The notes under the pieces were generated by a model that was not told where the DNA came from, ran no database searches, and saw only the letters and a program-made list of their open reading frames with translations. The translations under genes were made by a program, and so were the position numbers. This document shows positions 1 to 10,281 of a stretch of 64,000 nt of DNA, one piece after another. Source of the DNA: Rhynchospora pubera (taxonomy: Eukaryota > Streptophyta > Magnoliopsida > Poales > Cyperaceae); contig CM051460.1 of NCBI GenBank assembly GCA_028095005.1, positions 157,103,461 to 157,167,460 on the forward strand. The letters are read 5' to 3'. Numbering within the stretch: the stretch's first letter is position 1; every line of letters starts with the position of its first letter.

Positions 1-164
1 GTCAGTTCGAACAAGGACCTGGTCGGATCGAACAGAGCACCGGTCAGATTGAACAGAGTACTGGTCAGATCGAACAAGGCCCTGGTCAGTTCGAACAGAG
101 CACTGGTCAGTTCGAACAGAGCACTGGTCAGATCGAACAAGGCCCTGGTCAGTTCGAACAGGAG
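1..164. repeat. 21-bp tandem repeat, about 8 copies
   Basis: Successive units start at 1, 22, 43, 64, 85, 106, 127 and 148. Each begins GTCAG or GTCGG, followed by TTCGAACA or ATCGAACA, and ends near CTG. The 21-bp period keeps frame, so on the minus strand (the element's sense strand) each unit reads as a seven-residue repeat of the type VRTDQxx. No start codon for such a reading was found between the PBS and the repeats. Whether it is translated is unknown. Confidence 0.9.
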
Positions 165-352
165 TAAAGGAGGAGGATCTGGCTTCTTCGTGGATTCTCC
201 GGAGAAAGTCTTTGACCTTTGGGGGTGGGGACTTCTTCCTTTGCGTGTTACCTGCCAGTCCTGTAATCAAGAGAGAAGAAAACGTGAGTTTAAAAAGAAA
301 AAGAAAAGATCTAGTCTCTTAATACTAAGATAAGGATCCAATATCAACACCG

Positions 353-370
353 TCCCCGGCAACGGCGCCA
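353..370 (-). other. Primer binding site complementary to tRNA-Asp
   Basis: The minus strand reads TGGCGCCGTTGCCGGGGA, the perfect complement of the CCA-tailed 3' end of plant cytosolic tRNA-Asp. It lies 3 bases from the inferred LTR end at 374 and fixes the element's orientation. Confidence 0.88.
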
Positions 371-373
371 ATT

Positions 374-1980
374 TGATGAAGGGCTTAAAACCTAGGAATC
401 AAATAAATTTATAAACCTAGAGCTAACCTCACTAATCGTTTGGAGTAAAGCTTTAGGGTCGAACCCAAGGGACGGTACAATTGATTACTGGACTTATCCT
501 TTTTCAAAAGCTAGACAAGAATATTTTTATGGAATTTTGATGAATTAAATGTAAAGGTGCAAGTAAAGTATATATTTTTTGTTGTTTTCGTCTATTAAAA
601 TAATGTAAACAACTAAAGTAAAGTTTTTGGATTTTCAAACAGTATAAAAAGCGTCTTAGGGTTCAGGTTTCACCTTGGTTTGGACTATAGAACACAGAAC
701 TTATCACTTTCGTGCATCGAACGGTGTTTTTAAAGCGTTCACTTCTCTGTTCGGTTCGAACAAGGATCTGTTCGGTTCGAACAGAGGGTGAAAGTGTGTG
801 GTTTTTGACCTTTTATGATATTTTATGCTTTGTGCTAGGGTTTGTTGGCTAAACCTAGATTCACTAAACCTCAGCTGTCGCTTGTTGGACTAGAAACTGG
901 TTTAATCACAACCTAACCTAATTAACTTGATTGGTTCACAATTTTTGGTATAGAATTCAATCAACTTAAGCTTGTTTGTTGGAGTTCATAAGGATATCTA
1001 GAGGTCTTTTGGACTTGTCTAAAAGTTACACTTTTGGTGCCAACTAATCTCCCCTTTCGGATCTACGATTTATCCCAAATACTTTATTTGAACTAATCTT
1101 GTTTATCCTAACTTAGACTTGACTAGATGCGGCCGTACAACTAGAAGGTGATTAGGAAATCACAAGCAATTCAAACAAGCAATTAACATAATTCTCAACA
1201 AAACAAATCAACAAAACATATCATATCATATCATATCAAGTCAAATCACAACATCCAAACCTAAGTTACTACCTTACCCCTAAGGCTACATAAATTTAGC
1301 CTAACATAGTACTAAAACACACAACAAATAACATAGAAATAACAAGATACAAGCCCAATGAAAATAGAGAAGAAAACATAGAAGAATAAACCGAATACTC
1401 CTTTATGCTTTCGAACTATGATCTCTAGGCAGTGGTGTGTTGCAAGATGGTCACCAAACTCGTCTCCTTGCTGCCGTCGCTTCAAAGAACCAAGTTTTGA
1501 TGATCTCCAATGGTGGAAGAGAGAAAAACGCCTATGGAAAGAGGAATTTGTGGTATGAAAGGTTGTCCCCTTTCCTTCAGGTCTAGAGGTGTATATGGAT
1601 GTCCCAGGTCGCAAGGATGGAAGGCTAGGGCACCAGGGCGCAAGAAATTGCCATTTCCATCAGTTTCTATGTAAAAAATAATGCCTTATGTGATATGGCG
1701 GCACCCTGGTCAAACCGAACAGGTGTGCAGTCGAACCGAACAGGAGAGAGAAAGGACAGCTGCACAAGTCTGCTGTTGTGATGCCCAGTCGGATCGAACA
1801 GGCTTGTGGTCGGGTCGACCAGGAGAGAGAAATAACGCCTGGCTGCCATAGATGCTGGTCGGATCGAACAGATGATTGTTCGGGTCGACCAGGAGAGAGA
1901 AAAGAGCCTCCAATGCTAGGAATGAGTCGTCTAGCGTGCGTGCTACATCGGGAATCCATCTATATGCTCCAAAATCATCA
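374..1980 (-). repeat. Long terminal repeat (about 1.6 kb) of the Athila-like element
   Basis: The plus strand starts TGATG at 374 and ends CATCA at 1980, giving the usual TG...CA ends with a 5-bp inverted repeat. The PBS-side end is well supported by the adjacent PBS. The distal end is inferred only from the TGATG/CATCA match. TTCGAACA-like motifs recur at about 744-783 and 1690-1905, so the motif of the leader array also exists inside the LTR. Confidence 0.65.
1690..1905. repeat. Imperfect repeats with GATCGAACAG / GTCGACCAGGAGAGAG motifs
   Basis: The pair of motifs 'cgaacag' and 'gaccaggagagagaaa' (or 'gaacaggagagagaaa') occurs three times at spacings of roughly 70-75 bases, inside the inferred LTR. 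The short open frames across this stretch on either strand are products of the repeat and not genes. Confidence 0.6.
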
Positions 1981-2536
1981 AAGTCCTGTAAAATGAGAGA
2001 AAAAACGACGGTAGAGCCAATTCCTTGGAAATCATAGCAATTTATTGAATAATTCAATGGTTTGAGTGTTATTTGAGTGCCAAGTACGGTCCAAATGCCT
2101 ACAAATAATGACGATATCACTTTTTATTAATTTTTTTATTAAAAATAACAATCAGATTAGAATAATATTATGATTTAAATGATGGTAAATAATATGATAT
2201 AGTATTATAAATTAAAATTAAATTATTAATTTTATTTAAATAATCAACATTAATAATTAAATTGTGTTGAGGTGTCGTGTTAATTCGTGTTCGTGTCGTG
2301 TTGCATGTCGAATCGTGTTGTGTTAAATCGTGTCAAACTTTCTAAATTTTCAACACGACAAGATTATGACATGACATGATAACACGATCGTGTCGTGTCG
2401 TGTCAATACGTACATCGTGTAATGCCAACACGATCGTATTGTGTCATTTTGAAAAATACTAGCCCCACCTAAATATTTTCCTAGATCCGCAACTGCAACC
2501 CACAACATATTAGTGCGGAGATACTCTTCTTATTTA
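1981..2536. repeat. AT-rich spacer with a CGTGTCGTGT-rich stretch (2262-2461)
   Basis: Bases 2262-2461 contain many copies of CGTGT and its complement, like the subterminal repeats of the hAT-like element at 14002-15156. They end in ATACTA, resembling that element's right end ACACTA. The following 'ccccacctaaatattttcctagatccgcaactg' region resembles the right end of the hAT MITE at 47343-47523. These look like decayed, nested hAT fragments. No intact ends or TSD were found. Confidence 0.5.
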
Positions 2537-4036
2537 GAGTAAATTTTTCACGAAGTCACTGAACTTTATGTATTGTCCATTTTTGGTCACCAAATTTTAA
2601 TTTGTCTTTCTATAATCCTTAAACTTCAATTTTGTCCGATTTTGATCCCTCTGTCATAATTCCAATAATTTCCGTCTGATCGAACACGTTAGGTGCAAAA
2701 AATTGAGATGTTAATCAAACCACCGTTTTGCTTTGTTCCCTTCATCTCTCTGACACTAGCCATCTGAAACAAAAAATAAATCGACTCTCTTCTCTCTCTC
2801 AACTTAGCCGATCTGAAGTGACTCTCCTCTCGTCTCTAACCTTATCAAACGCTCTCATCTCCTCTCCATCTCTGTCTTTACCCGAAACCCTCCAACCCTC
2901 TCATCTCGTGTCGATCTCCATCTGTCTACCGAAGTGTCAGTTCTCCCCTCAAGAAGCATTCTCTCTCATACGCAAGAGACCTCCTTCTCCGATTGACCCG
3001 TTAAATGTTAATGCAGAGGTACGCCCTTCTCTGACCTACTAGTTATTTTCATTTTATGGGTGAATTGGAATTGGAAAAAATTGCAATTCAAACTAGTCTA
3101 AACTTTGTTGTATCAATTTTTTTGAGCCCGGATATAATTCGAAATTGGACCTCAAACCAGTCCCAAATTTACAATTCAAAGTAGTTTCTTACTTCTTACA
3201 TACTCAATAGTGTTATGTTTGAAGGTAATTGCTTAGTTAGTGATTAAAAGAACTATGCTGGTTCAAAATTAATCCGAAATCAACTTTGTGTTGGTCTTGT
3301 TATGATTAGTACAACCATTTATTTGGTCAAAACAATAAAAAAAAATAGAAAGTGATACACAATATGCATGATCGCTCATTACTATTTTTTGTTAAACAAG
3401 TGGTACACAATATGATTAGGATAGTTCAATATTTTTTGTATTGAATAGACAGTGGCACACAATAAGAACGGATCCAGTTATAGCCCATAAGACAATATAA
3501 CAGCACAAACATTTTTCTTAATTGAAGGTGAAGAGACAGCTGCTTGAGACAGAGGAAAGAGACTGTGGCGGTTACAGGAGCTGTGCTAGAGAGATAGAGA
3601 GGCTAAGGCAGTAGGGTTTGGTAAAGACAATTGGAGGTGGAGAGGGTTCTGAGAGAGAGAGAGAGACAGAGAGAATCGGAGAATTTTGAGAGAGATAGAG
3701 AAGAGGAGCATTTTGAGAGAGAGGGTTACGACTTATGAGAGAGATAGTTGGCTAGGGCCTAGGTTGAGAGTTGAGAGAGAGAGGGGAGAGTCAATTTTTT
3801 TTTTCAGGTCACTGATGTTAGAGAGAGACGAAGGGAATAAGAGAAAACAGTGGTTTGATTCGCTTCTCAATTTTTTGCACCTAACAGGTTCGATCAGACG
3901 GAAATTATTAGAATTGTGACGGAGGGATCAAAATCGGACAAAATCGAAGTTTAAGGATTATAGAAGGACAAATTAAAGTTTGGGGACCAAAAATGGACAA
4001 TGTATAAACTTCAGTGATCTCTCAGAAAATTTACTC
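2537..4036. mobile_element. Mutator-type non-autonomous element with long TIRs and 9-bp TSD
   Basis: The left end GAGTAAATTTTTC and right end GAAAATTTACTC are the outer bases of imperfect terminal inverted repeats of at least 215 bp (about 2537-2755 and 3815-4036). A perfect 9-bp duplication TCTTATTTA flanks the element (2528-2536 and 4037-4045), as expected for the Mutator superfamily. It encodes no transposase. The interior has a pyrimidine-rich stretch on the left, a GA-rich stretch on the right and an exon-like open segment at 2728-3042. It could be a Pack-MULE, but the source gene of the captured DNA is not recognised. Confidence 0.85.
2728..3042 (+). other. Exon-like open segment inside the Mutator-type element, unrecognised
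   Basis: About 100 codons are open, rich in Ser and Leu, and are followed near 3019 by 'GCAGAG|GTACGC', a plausible splice donor. Composition resembles a first exon with a transit peptide or a 5' UTR. No domain is recognised. Part of the segment lies within the TIR, so coding potential is doubtful. It may be a captured gene fragment. Confidence 0.25.
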
Positions 4037-4045
4037 TCTTATTTA

Positions 4046-4666
4046 TTTAGAGAGGTTTATCACATTAACTTTTAGGAGAAAACAAAATACTGATGTTTTT
4101 GCAATATTGAATATATGATCTGAGGACTGAGATAGATCATTATATCTCTTTCCAAATTTAGGAGCACGATATTACCTTTACTTGTACGTTGGACATTCAA
4201 CGAAGAGAACGTGAATATCACTGTCTCAACTTATGCCATGTAGTCTGTACACTGTGCATGACAAATCTTCAATGGAAAACTATATATGGTGTTTTGTAAA
4301 GTAAGAAATTCGATTTACTTCGGGTTGCTTCTTGAAAGTCCGAAACTCAAACAACCAATTCGAATCATTCAATTCATTTTTCATAACAAAATCTCGTTTC
4401 CAAGCAACATTTTATATTTAAAAAAACTTTAACTTTTTTTTGGATTTTTAGAAAATCATTGATTAAACTAATTACTTATGGACCCTCCAATTGCAATGAT
4501 TTTTAAAAAATATGAAAAAAAAGAGTTACAAAACTTTGAAAAAAAAATATAAAAAAATTTGGTTGACCATGCATGCGACTTCAATATGAAAAACAAAGTT
4601 CTAATCGGTCATTTGAGGTAGGGGCGGAGCCAGAAATTATTCATAAAAGGGACAAATTAGTTTATC
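4046..4666. other. Spacer with a weak foldback-like sequence
   Basis: No gene is seen. Between about 4310 and 4620 there are poly-A/poly-T rich arms and 'caattcgaatcattcaa' versus 'ttctaatcggtcattt' segments that resemble the foldback elements at 7729-8094 and 22694-23085. The arms are too decayed to set ends. Confidence 0.3.
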
Positions 4667-4669
4667 ATA

Positions 4670-4817
4670 GGCTCCGTTTGGATAGGTGTGAGAAGAAGGA
4701 AAGAAAGGAAGAAGTATTGGGAAGTGTGTAACTTTGTGAAGAGTTTGAATTGTTTATAATTTTTTTTCTTTTCTTCTTCCTTCTTCCTATTTCTTCTCAA
4801 CGCATCCAAACGGAGCC
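4670..4817. mobile_element. MITE, GGCTCCGTTTGG family, copy 1
   Basis: The inverted ends are GGCTCCGTTTGGAT and ATCCAAACGGAGCC. A 3-bp duplication ATA flanks it (4667-4669 and 4818-4820). Its middle is in the opposite orientation to copies 2 and 3. Such ends with a 3-bp TSD fit a Tourist/PIF-Harbinger-like family, although that superfamily usually prefers TWA targets. Confidence 0.8.
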
Positions 4818-4820
4818 ATA

Positions 4821-5564
4821 TTTAATTAGGGGGACAAATTATATGATTTTTCCAAAAATAAAAAAATGCACATAAAAATTAGACAAATTTTGGAGGGGGG
4901 AGGGCAATGCCCTCTCAGCCCCCAATCTCTCCTGATTTGAGGTTTGAATTTTGAAAAAATAGCTGAAATAATAAACACTTCATCTTACTTTGCAAGGCAC
5001 CATAAGTCCGTAACCAACCCATCTTCGGTTTCAGTTGATGGGTACAACATGAGTGCAGTGAGATGATGATCTGAATTCTAATAGGAGGGGCCATAAAATG
5101 GGGAAAAGTCCTGATGGCATATATACTGCCGGAAAAGGATGCTGGTATGAAAATTTGGGATCTTTTGATATCCAGGTGGTTGGTACTGGTACGGTGGTAC
5201 CTTCAATTCGGTATTATGTGCTATTTCCTAAATACTGTTGCTTTTGGTGTACATTAGGTGACAGTGATCTGTGAGGAATGTTATTTAATTAGTGCTTTTT
5301 TATTATTGTGTGCCAGGATTGTTGGGAATACTATTTAATGTTTTTTTATTGTTTGCGTTATTGCATTGCATGTTCGTTGTATGCAACTTTGACTCTTGTT
5401 AATGAAAGCCAACAGCTATGCTTCTTTTTTATAAAACTTAGAAGGAAAAATATTCATAAGTAACGTAATTATTACAAATTGATTGTGAATTGTCTATGAG
5501 TTACAGTCATGATTATGAAGAACATAATATTTCCATTAGAGAAAACAATTTTGTCCTTCCTCTG
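4821..5564. other. Spacer, no gene recognised
   Basis: AT-rich. It contains a short direct TGGTACTGGTACGGTGGTACC stretch near 5180-5202 and nothing with coding support. Confidence 0.5.
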
Positions 5565-5567
5565 TGA

Positions 5568-5724
5568 GGGTGCGTTTGGATCGTTGGAAGAAAGAAGAAG
5601 AAGAAAGAAGAAGAAGAAAAAAAATTATAAACAATCCAAACTCTTCACAAAATTACACACTTCACAATACTTCTTCCCACTTTTTCTCTTTTTCCCTTCT
5701 TTCCACATCTATCCAAACGGAGCC
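5568..5724. mobile_element. MITE, GGCTCCGTTTGG family, copy 2
   Basis: The left end is GGGTGCGTTTGGAT and the right end ATCCAAACGGAGCC, with a 3-bp TGA duplication at 5565-5567 and 5725-5727. The interior is GAAGAA-rich on the left and TTCTTCCC-rich on the right. Small open frames over it are repeat artefacts. Confidence 0.78.
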
Positions 5725-5786
5725 TGAGGCAAATAAATACTCCCTCCTCTGCTATCTTTGAATTTGATCTCACATAATATAACATA

Positions 5787-5946
5787 CGTCTTGTTTGGAT
5801 GGGGTTGGAAGAAGGAAAAAGGAAGAAGGAAGAAGGAAGAAGGCCCAAAAAAAATTATAAACAATCCAAACTCTTCACAAAGTTACACACTTCCCAATAC
5901 TTCTTCCCACTTCTTCCCTTCTTCCCACATCTATCCAAACGGAGCC
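5787..5946. mobile_element. MITE, GGCTCCGTTTGG family, copy 3
   Basis: The left end CGTCTTGTTTGGAT is degenerate; the right end ATCCAAACGGAGCC is intact. An ATA duplication flanks it (5784-5786 and 5947-5949). It has the same orientation as copy 2 and lies only 62 bp away. The two copies share the 'attataaacaatccaaactc' core. Confidence 0.75.
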
Positions 5947-5949
5947 ATA

Positions 5950-6309
5950 GTTAAAAGACATAGCAGAAATAAAAAATGGAAAGGTAAAATTAAGTAGAAG
6001 AAGAAAAATTCACATAGACAAACCACTCATACTTTGGTCCACATTCTAGCTAATTCAAACACTTGGTCGCCACTACCAAGTCTTTCTAAAAAAAACAAAA
6101 TTCTAACTAATTCATCAGACACATTGAAGAATTTTCAACCTAGGTATGGAAATTTGTCGTAACATATTAATATCATCATGTTACCTATGAAAAAAGATGG
6201 TCGTTAGTATAATATTGAAGACTGAAATAGGCGTTTTGTCAAAGTTAAAATGGAAAAATGAACTTGCGCACGTCAGCGTCATCTTTTGGGTTGCAACGGC
6301 GTTGAACTG
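5950..6309. other. Spacer, no gene recognised
   Basis: AT-rich sequence with no supported coding region. Confidence 0.5.
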
Positions 6310-6317
6310 CTTTTGTA

Positions 6318-7382
6318 CCGGACTGTCAATGAAATCCGTTTTCCTGTTTATTCTATCCGTATCGCATTCGATATGGCGGGTATGGATAATGTTTTATTTT
6401 CGTTAGACTAATGGGTATGGATGCGGGTAAAGAAAAATTTTCGTTAACTTATTGGGTACGGATAAGAACTATCTCGTAACCATTATCTAACAGGTAATAT
6501 TTTACAAACATATATGTATATATATAATCATATTTTTAGCATATTTCGTAAGATATGTTATTAATTTTGATCTTCATCCAAATTTATTTATGATGATGAA
6601 AAAATTAATTTACACTCTATATTATAATATAATTTATAATTAGTTCTATAGATTTTTTGAATTCAATTGATATAAGAATAAATTTCATGATTTTTGTTAT
6701 ATCTAAAATATTATCTCAATATGCTACTTTATCTATATATTTATTTGATATTATTTATGAGAAGAGTTCCGGTGCCCACATTTTGGATGCCCCAAATGTC
6801 CCATAACACAATTTTTGACTACTTTTACAAAATATAAAATTTAAATTTCGAATCCAAATCATTGATCTTATTTAATATAACTAGCGATGCATTTTCATAT
6901 AAGTTTTATGATTTTTAAATTTTATTTGATATTTGATCACGAGATTGAATATTGAACGAATTTAGTTAAATATGATAGATTAATTCTAATATGTTCATAT
7001 TTTAACATCTTGATCAAGTATCAAATAAATTTCAAAATTTATAAAATTTATATGAATATGCATCGTTTATTATACCAAATAAGATCAACGGTTTGAATAG
7101 TTTAAGTTTTATATTTTGAAAAAATAACTAAAAAATATGTTTTGGGAAATTTGAAGGCATTCAATATGTGAGCACTAGAACCCTCCTCATTATTTATTTA
7201 GCACATTATATATATTTTTATTAAATTAATAATATTATTATTATCCATTATGTATACATTTAGGCGTTAATTCTTAACGGGTACGGATAGGGTATGGATA
7301 CGGATATGGGTAAAAAAATTTTAATTGATACGAGTATGAAAATACCTTCTACCGTACCGTACTGTATCCATTGACAGCCCTA
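6318..7382. mobile_element. hAT-like non-autonomous element with 8-bp TSD
   Basis: The ends are CCGGACTGTCAATG and CATTGACAGCCCTA, an inverted repeat of about 14 bp with three mismatches. The perfect 8-bp duplication CTTTTGTA lies at 6310-6317 and 7383-7390. Subterminal GGGTATGGAT / TACGGATA motifs recur at both ends. The interior is AT-rich with no transposase. It carries a nested MITE at 6759-7188. Confidence 0.8.
6759..7188. mobile_element. Mutator-type MITE nested in the hAT-like element
   Basis: The left end GAGAAGAGTTCCGGTGCCCACA pairs with the right end TGTGAGCACTAGAACCCTCCTC, and the two arms continue to pair imperfectly inward for most of the 430 bp. A 9-bp duplication ATTATTTAT flanks it (6750-6758 and 7189-7197). 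It shares internal motifs such as 'gatgcattttcatataagtt' and 'aagatcaacggttt' with the element at 16101-16534. Confidence 0.82.
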
Positions 7383-7390
7383 CTTTTGTA

Positions 7391-7728
7391 CACATTTAGA
7401 CGGGACCTACTTACGCATGGGTTTTCCATTAATCGAATCAGAAATAATCTGTCTTATATCCATCATTATACTAAATTATGAATTCTTTTGATTGAAATAT
7501 ATAATGATTCATATCACAACTTATGACAAGCTTTAAAGATGCGTATATGCTTAGTCATATTTTATTACAAATTTTTAACCCCTATTGGTTTACTGATAAT
7601 TTCATCCAGCACTGTAAAGTTTGCATGCTTAATTACTTAGTTGTTAAATTGTACATTAGGATTTTTTTTTTCGCGTGTTTTTATTTATATGTAATTTTAG
7701 CATGCATCTATTAATCATTATAAAGGTG
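7391..7728. other. Spacer, no gene recognised
   Basis: AT-rich. A 63-codon frame at 7523-7714 has no recognisable motif and is taken as chance. Confidence 0.5.
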
Positions 7729-8094
7729 GAGAAATTGTATGGTCAAAACGATTTGAAGCTTATTTTGACGGAAGCTTCGTCAAATCCGACTAGATCTCAA
7801 TTTCGAAAGTTTAAATAATCAATCCGAACGAATCAATATGATCTTCATATTAAAATCTACTTGAAATTTTGAAAAATATGTATTGTTAAGAAAATCCATA
7901 ACCAATTAGACGGAGATTTTTTTAAAATCTGAAAAAATAGCAAGAAAAAAAGTATATATAATTTGTTCTTCAAAAATATATCAATATGAAAATCATATTA
8001 GACTGTTTAAATTGATAATTTGAATTACATGCATTGAAGTTTGATTGGGTTTGACGAAACTCACCGTCAAATCAATTTGACCGTATCATTTCTC
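7729..8094. mobile_element. Foldback element (366 bp)
   Basis: The left end GAGAAATTGTATGGTCAAA and right end TTTGACCGTATCATTTCTC form imperfect long inverted arms. The arm sequence (TTTGACC near the ends, then 'catattaaaatct' type motifs) is related to the foldback at 22694-23085. No clear TSD was found. Confidence 0.6.
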
Positions 8095-8239
8095 ATGAAC
8101 ACCATCTAAATAAAATAAAATAAAAATTTTAAGACTGCATAGGCTTGTTTAGGTTTATTGTCATTTTTAAGTACTATAGTTGAGTACCAGTTAGGCTTAA
8201 TTAGGTTTAAAATATATTTTAATTGTATTGATCTTCAGT

Positions 8240-9070
8240 TCTTCATTTTTTTTGGTAAAAAGTTCATAACATAATATCATTATCGATCGCAAGTCATACT
8301 CTATAATAATCTAGAATAAATAACCCCATAATTTTGTTGTCTTCATTTTTTTTTTTGGGTGAAAGATTAAATCAGGATCATGATAGTAAATTTACACTAA
8401 AATAAGCTAGAATTAGTAACTCTTAATTTATTGTTTCAAGCGCCGTTTGGATGGTCTAAGAATAAAATTATGATTAGTTATTTGGAATATTATTCACAAA
8501 TGATCAAGAATAAGTTTTTTTGAGATCTAGAGTGCTATATTTATACGGTCCAATATCTAAAATAAATTTTTATTTCTAAATTGTTTGGATCATCCTCTTA
8601 ACGTGGATTAAAAGTAAGTTTAGACCACTTATTTTGCGCGAAAGATCAGATCAGAAGTTCATGATAGTAAATTATACACTAAAATAAGCTAGAATATCTC
8701 TTAATTTTTGTTGTCTGAACTTCTTTTGGGTGAAAGATTAGATCAACACCTTATGATGGCAAAATTTACGGTAAAATAAGTTAGGATAACTCTTATTTTT
8801 GTTGTTTCATTTCTTTTTGGCAAAAGATTAGATCAGAATGATGGTAAGTTATACTAAAGTAACCTCATAGTAAATTTCACACTAAAATAAAAATAGAATA
8901 ATTCTTCATTTTATTATCTTCACGTCTTTGGATGAAAGGTCATATCACCACCTCATGTAGTAAATTATACACTTAAAATAAGCTAATATAAACTCTTATT
9001 TTGTTATTTCACTTCTTCTGAAAGATAAGATCAGATGCTCATGATAATAAACATTACACCAAATAAAGAA
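8240..9070. repeat. Decayed tandem array, roughly 100-120 bp period, about 7 copies
   Basis: A recurring block reads approximately 'gaaagattagatca', then 'ctcatgatagtaaat', then 'acactaaaataagctagaat', then 'ctcttattttgttgttt'. It appears in succession with indels from about 8240 to 9070. The copies are diverged. It is non-coding and lies about 1.2 kb upstream of the first transporter gene. Confidence 0.6.
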
Positions 9071-10118
9071 ATTACTCTTGAGATTGCATTTTGCTAAAAA
9101 AAAAACAGAGCGACAGTTAGAAAGATTTTTATTTTCGTTGAGAAGTTTATTTAATGTATCCACGTAGGATAACTTGATTTAAAAAAGGAATAATGTATTA
9201 ATAAAAATTAGCTAGAACTAGAAGACAGGCCAGCCCCGGACCCTTCCTAAAAAAAGGAACTACTTTTATAATAATGTATTAATATTAATTGCACGTATTT
9301 AAAACTTTAGATAGTATCTTTTGATAGTCCGAGAGCCTACATATTATTTTTTATGACACCCCTCCGGACACTCATTAAATTGGAAAAATAATCAGAAATT
9401 TATTTGTACTTGCTGCTATAGATATCCACGGTCCAGTTAATTTGATTTTATACACAACGCACCTATAATCAATTTCTTCAATTTTTTGTATTTATGGAAA
9501 TCAAATAAAAATTTATTTGTAAGATTAATTTGGTTTGAAGAATGAACGGTTCTGAGGCGCAGAATCTTTTCCCATTTTAAAATGTGTATTTCACACATAT
9601 AAAAATTAATATATTATCATTTATCAATGAATACAAGGTTACCGGAGTCATTCCCAAGTAAATCCTGTTTTACATAGGATACTGCGTTCCTGTACATTTA
9701 ATTGCTGGCTTATATCTATTAATAAATGTTTGTTCACGAATGTAAGAAATTTTTTTTTTAACTAAAAATGAGGTCAAGCCCGCAGCTTATAGAAGTTATT
9801 CTTTTTATACAAAATACATCAATTAATCATTGCAATGATCAAAATCAAAAGCTAGTAATGGAATCAATCTCAGTGCAGAAAATTTAGTTAATTCCAACCA
9901 ATTTTCAATGGATGTAGTTAATATGATCTGAAATTGGTTTGACAATGTAAATAATAGACTTAATATCACAGATCAGAAGGATAAAATAATTAAAATATCC
10001 CAAAATTAGCACTTAGGATAAGGTCTCCAGCTAAACTTTCGAAATACAGCAAAAATAGACTGAGACACAGGTTTTCTCAACTTAATTTCAACTGTAAACC
10101 CCTTAGCGCCACTGGTGC
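9071..10118. other. Upstream spacer of the first transporter gene
   Basis: AT-rich; no gene, and no repeat with definable ends was recognised. Confidence 0.5.
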
Positions 10119-10128
10119 TATTTAAATA
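10119..10128 (+). promoter_or_regulatory. Possible TATA box of the first transporter gene
   Basis: TATTTAAATA lies 154 bp before the ATG at 10282. It is the best TATA-like sequence at a suitable distance. No transcription start is proven. Confidence 0.4.
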
Positions 10129-10281
10129 CATCAATCCAGACTAAACACTTCCTAGTTCCTATCCCTCCTCCATTGTTTCTTGACTCAAATTCTGAGGGGT
10201 CGTAGATTTAGACCACTCCCTCTTAAAAAAACTAGAAACAACAATCCTCCCTAATTTTCAAATCTCCTGAAACGTGCAACA

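Larger units (their letters stand above)
1..1980 (-). mobile_element. 5' end of an Athila-like Ty3 LTR retrotransposon (leader, PBS and LTR)
   Basis: Read on the minus strand, a long LTR (1980 to 374) is followed by a 3-base spacer, an 18-base primer binding site matching the tRNA-Asp 3' end, and the start of the internal region running off the window at base 1. A tRNA-Asp PBS of this form is typical of the Athila/Calypso branch of Ty3 elements. The internal part in the window is mostly leader with a 21-bp tandem array. No gag, pol or env coding is visible here. The second LTR lies outside, so the TSD cannot be checked. Confidence 0.75.

Noticed and set aside
49..333. 94-codon plus-strand frame with SSNRALV-type repeats
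   Set aside because: It is produced by the 21-bp tandem repeat and is antisense to the LTR element in which it lies.
1660..2120. Several overlapping minus-strand frames
   Set aside because: They lie in the repeat-rich LTR and have no recognisable domain.
2199..2461. Complete hAT element with left end near 2199
   Set aside because: The proposed left end lacks the 8-bp duplication matching the right flank GCCCCACC.
5509..5997. Lys/Arg/Glu-rich and Phe/Pro-rich frames on both strands
   Set aside because: They follow the GAAGAA and TTCTTCCC tracts of two MITEs.
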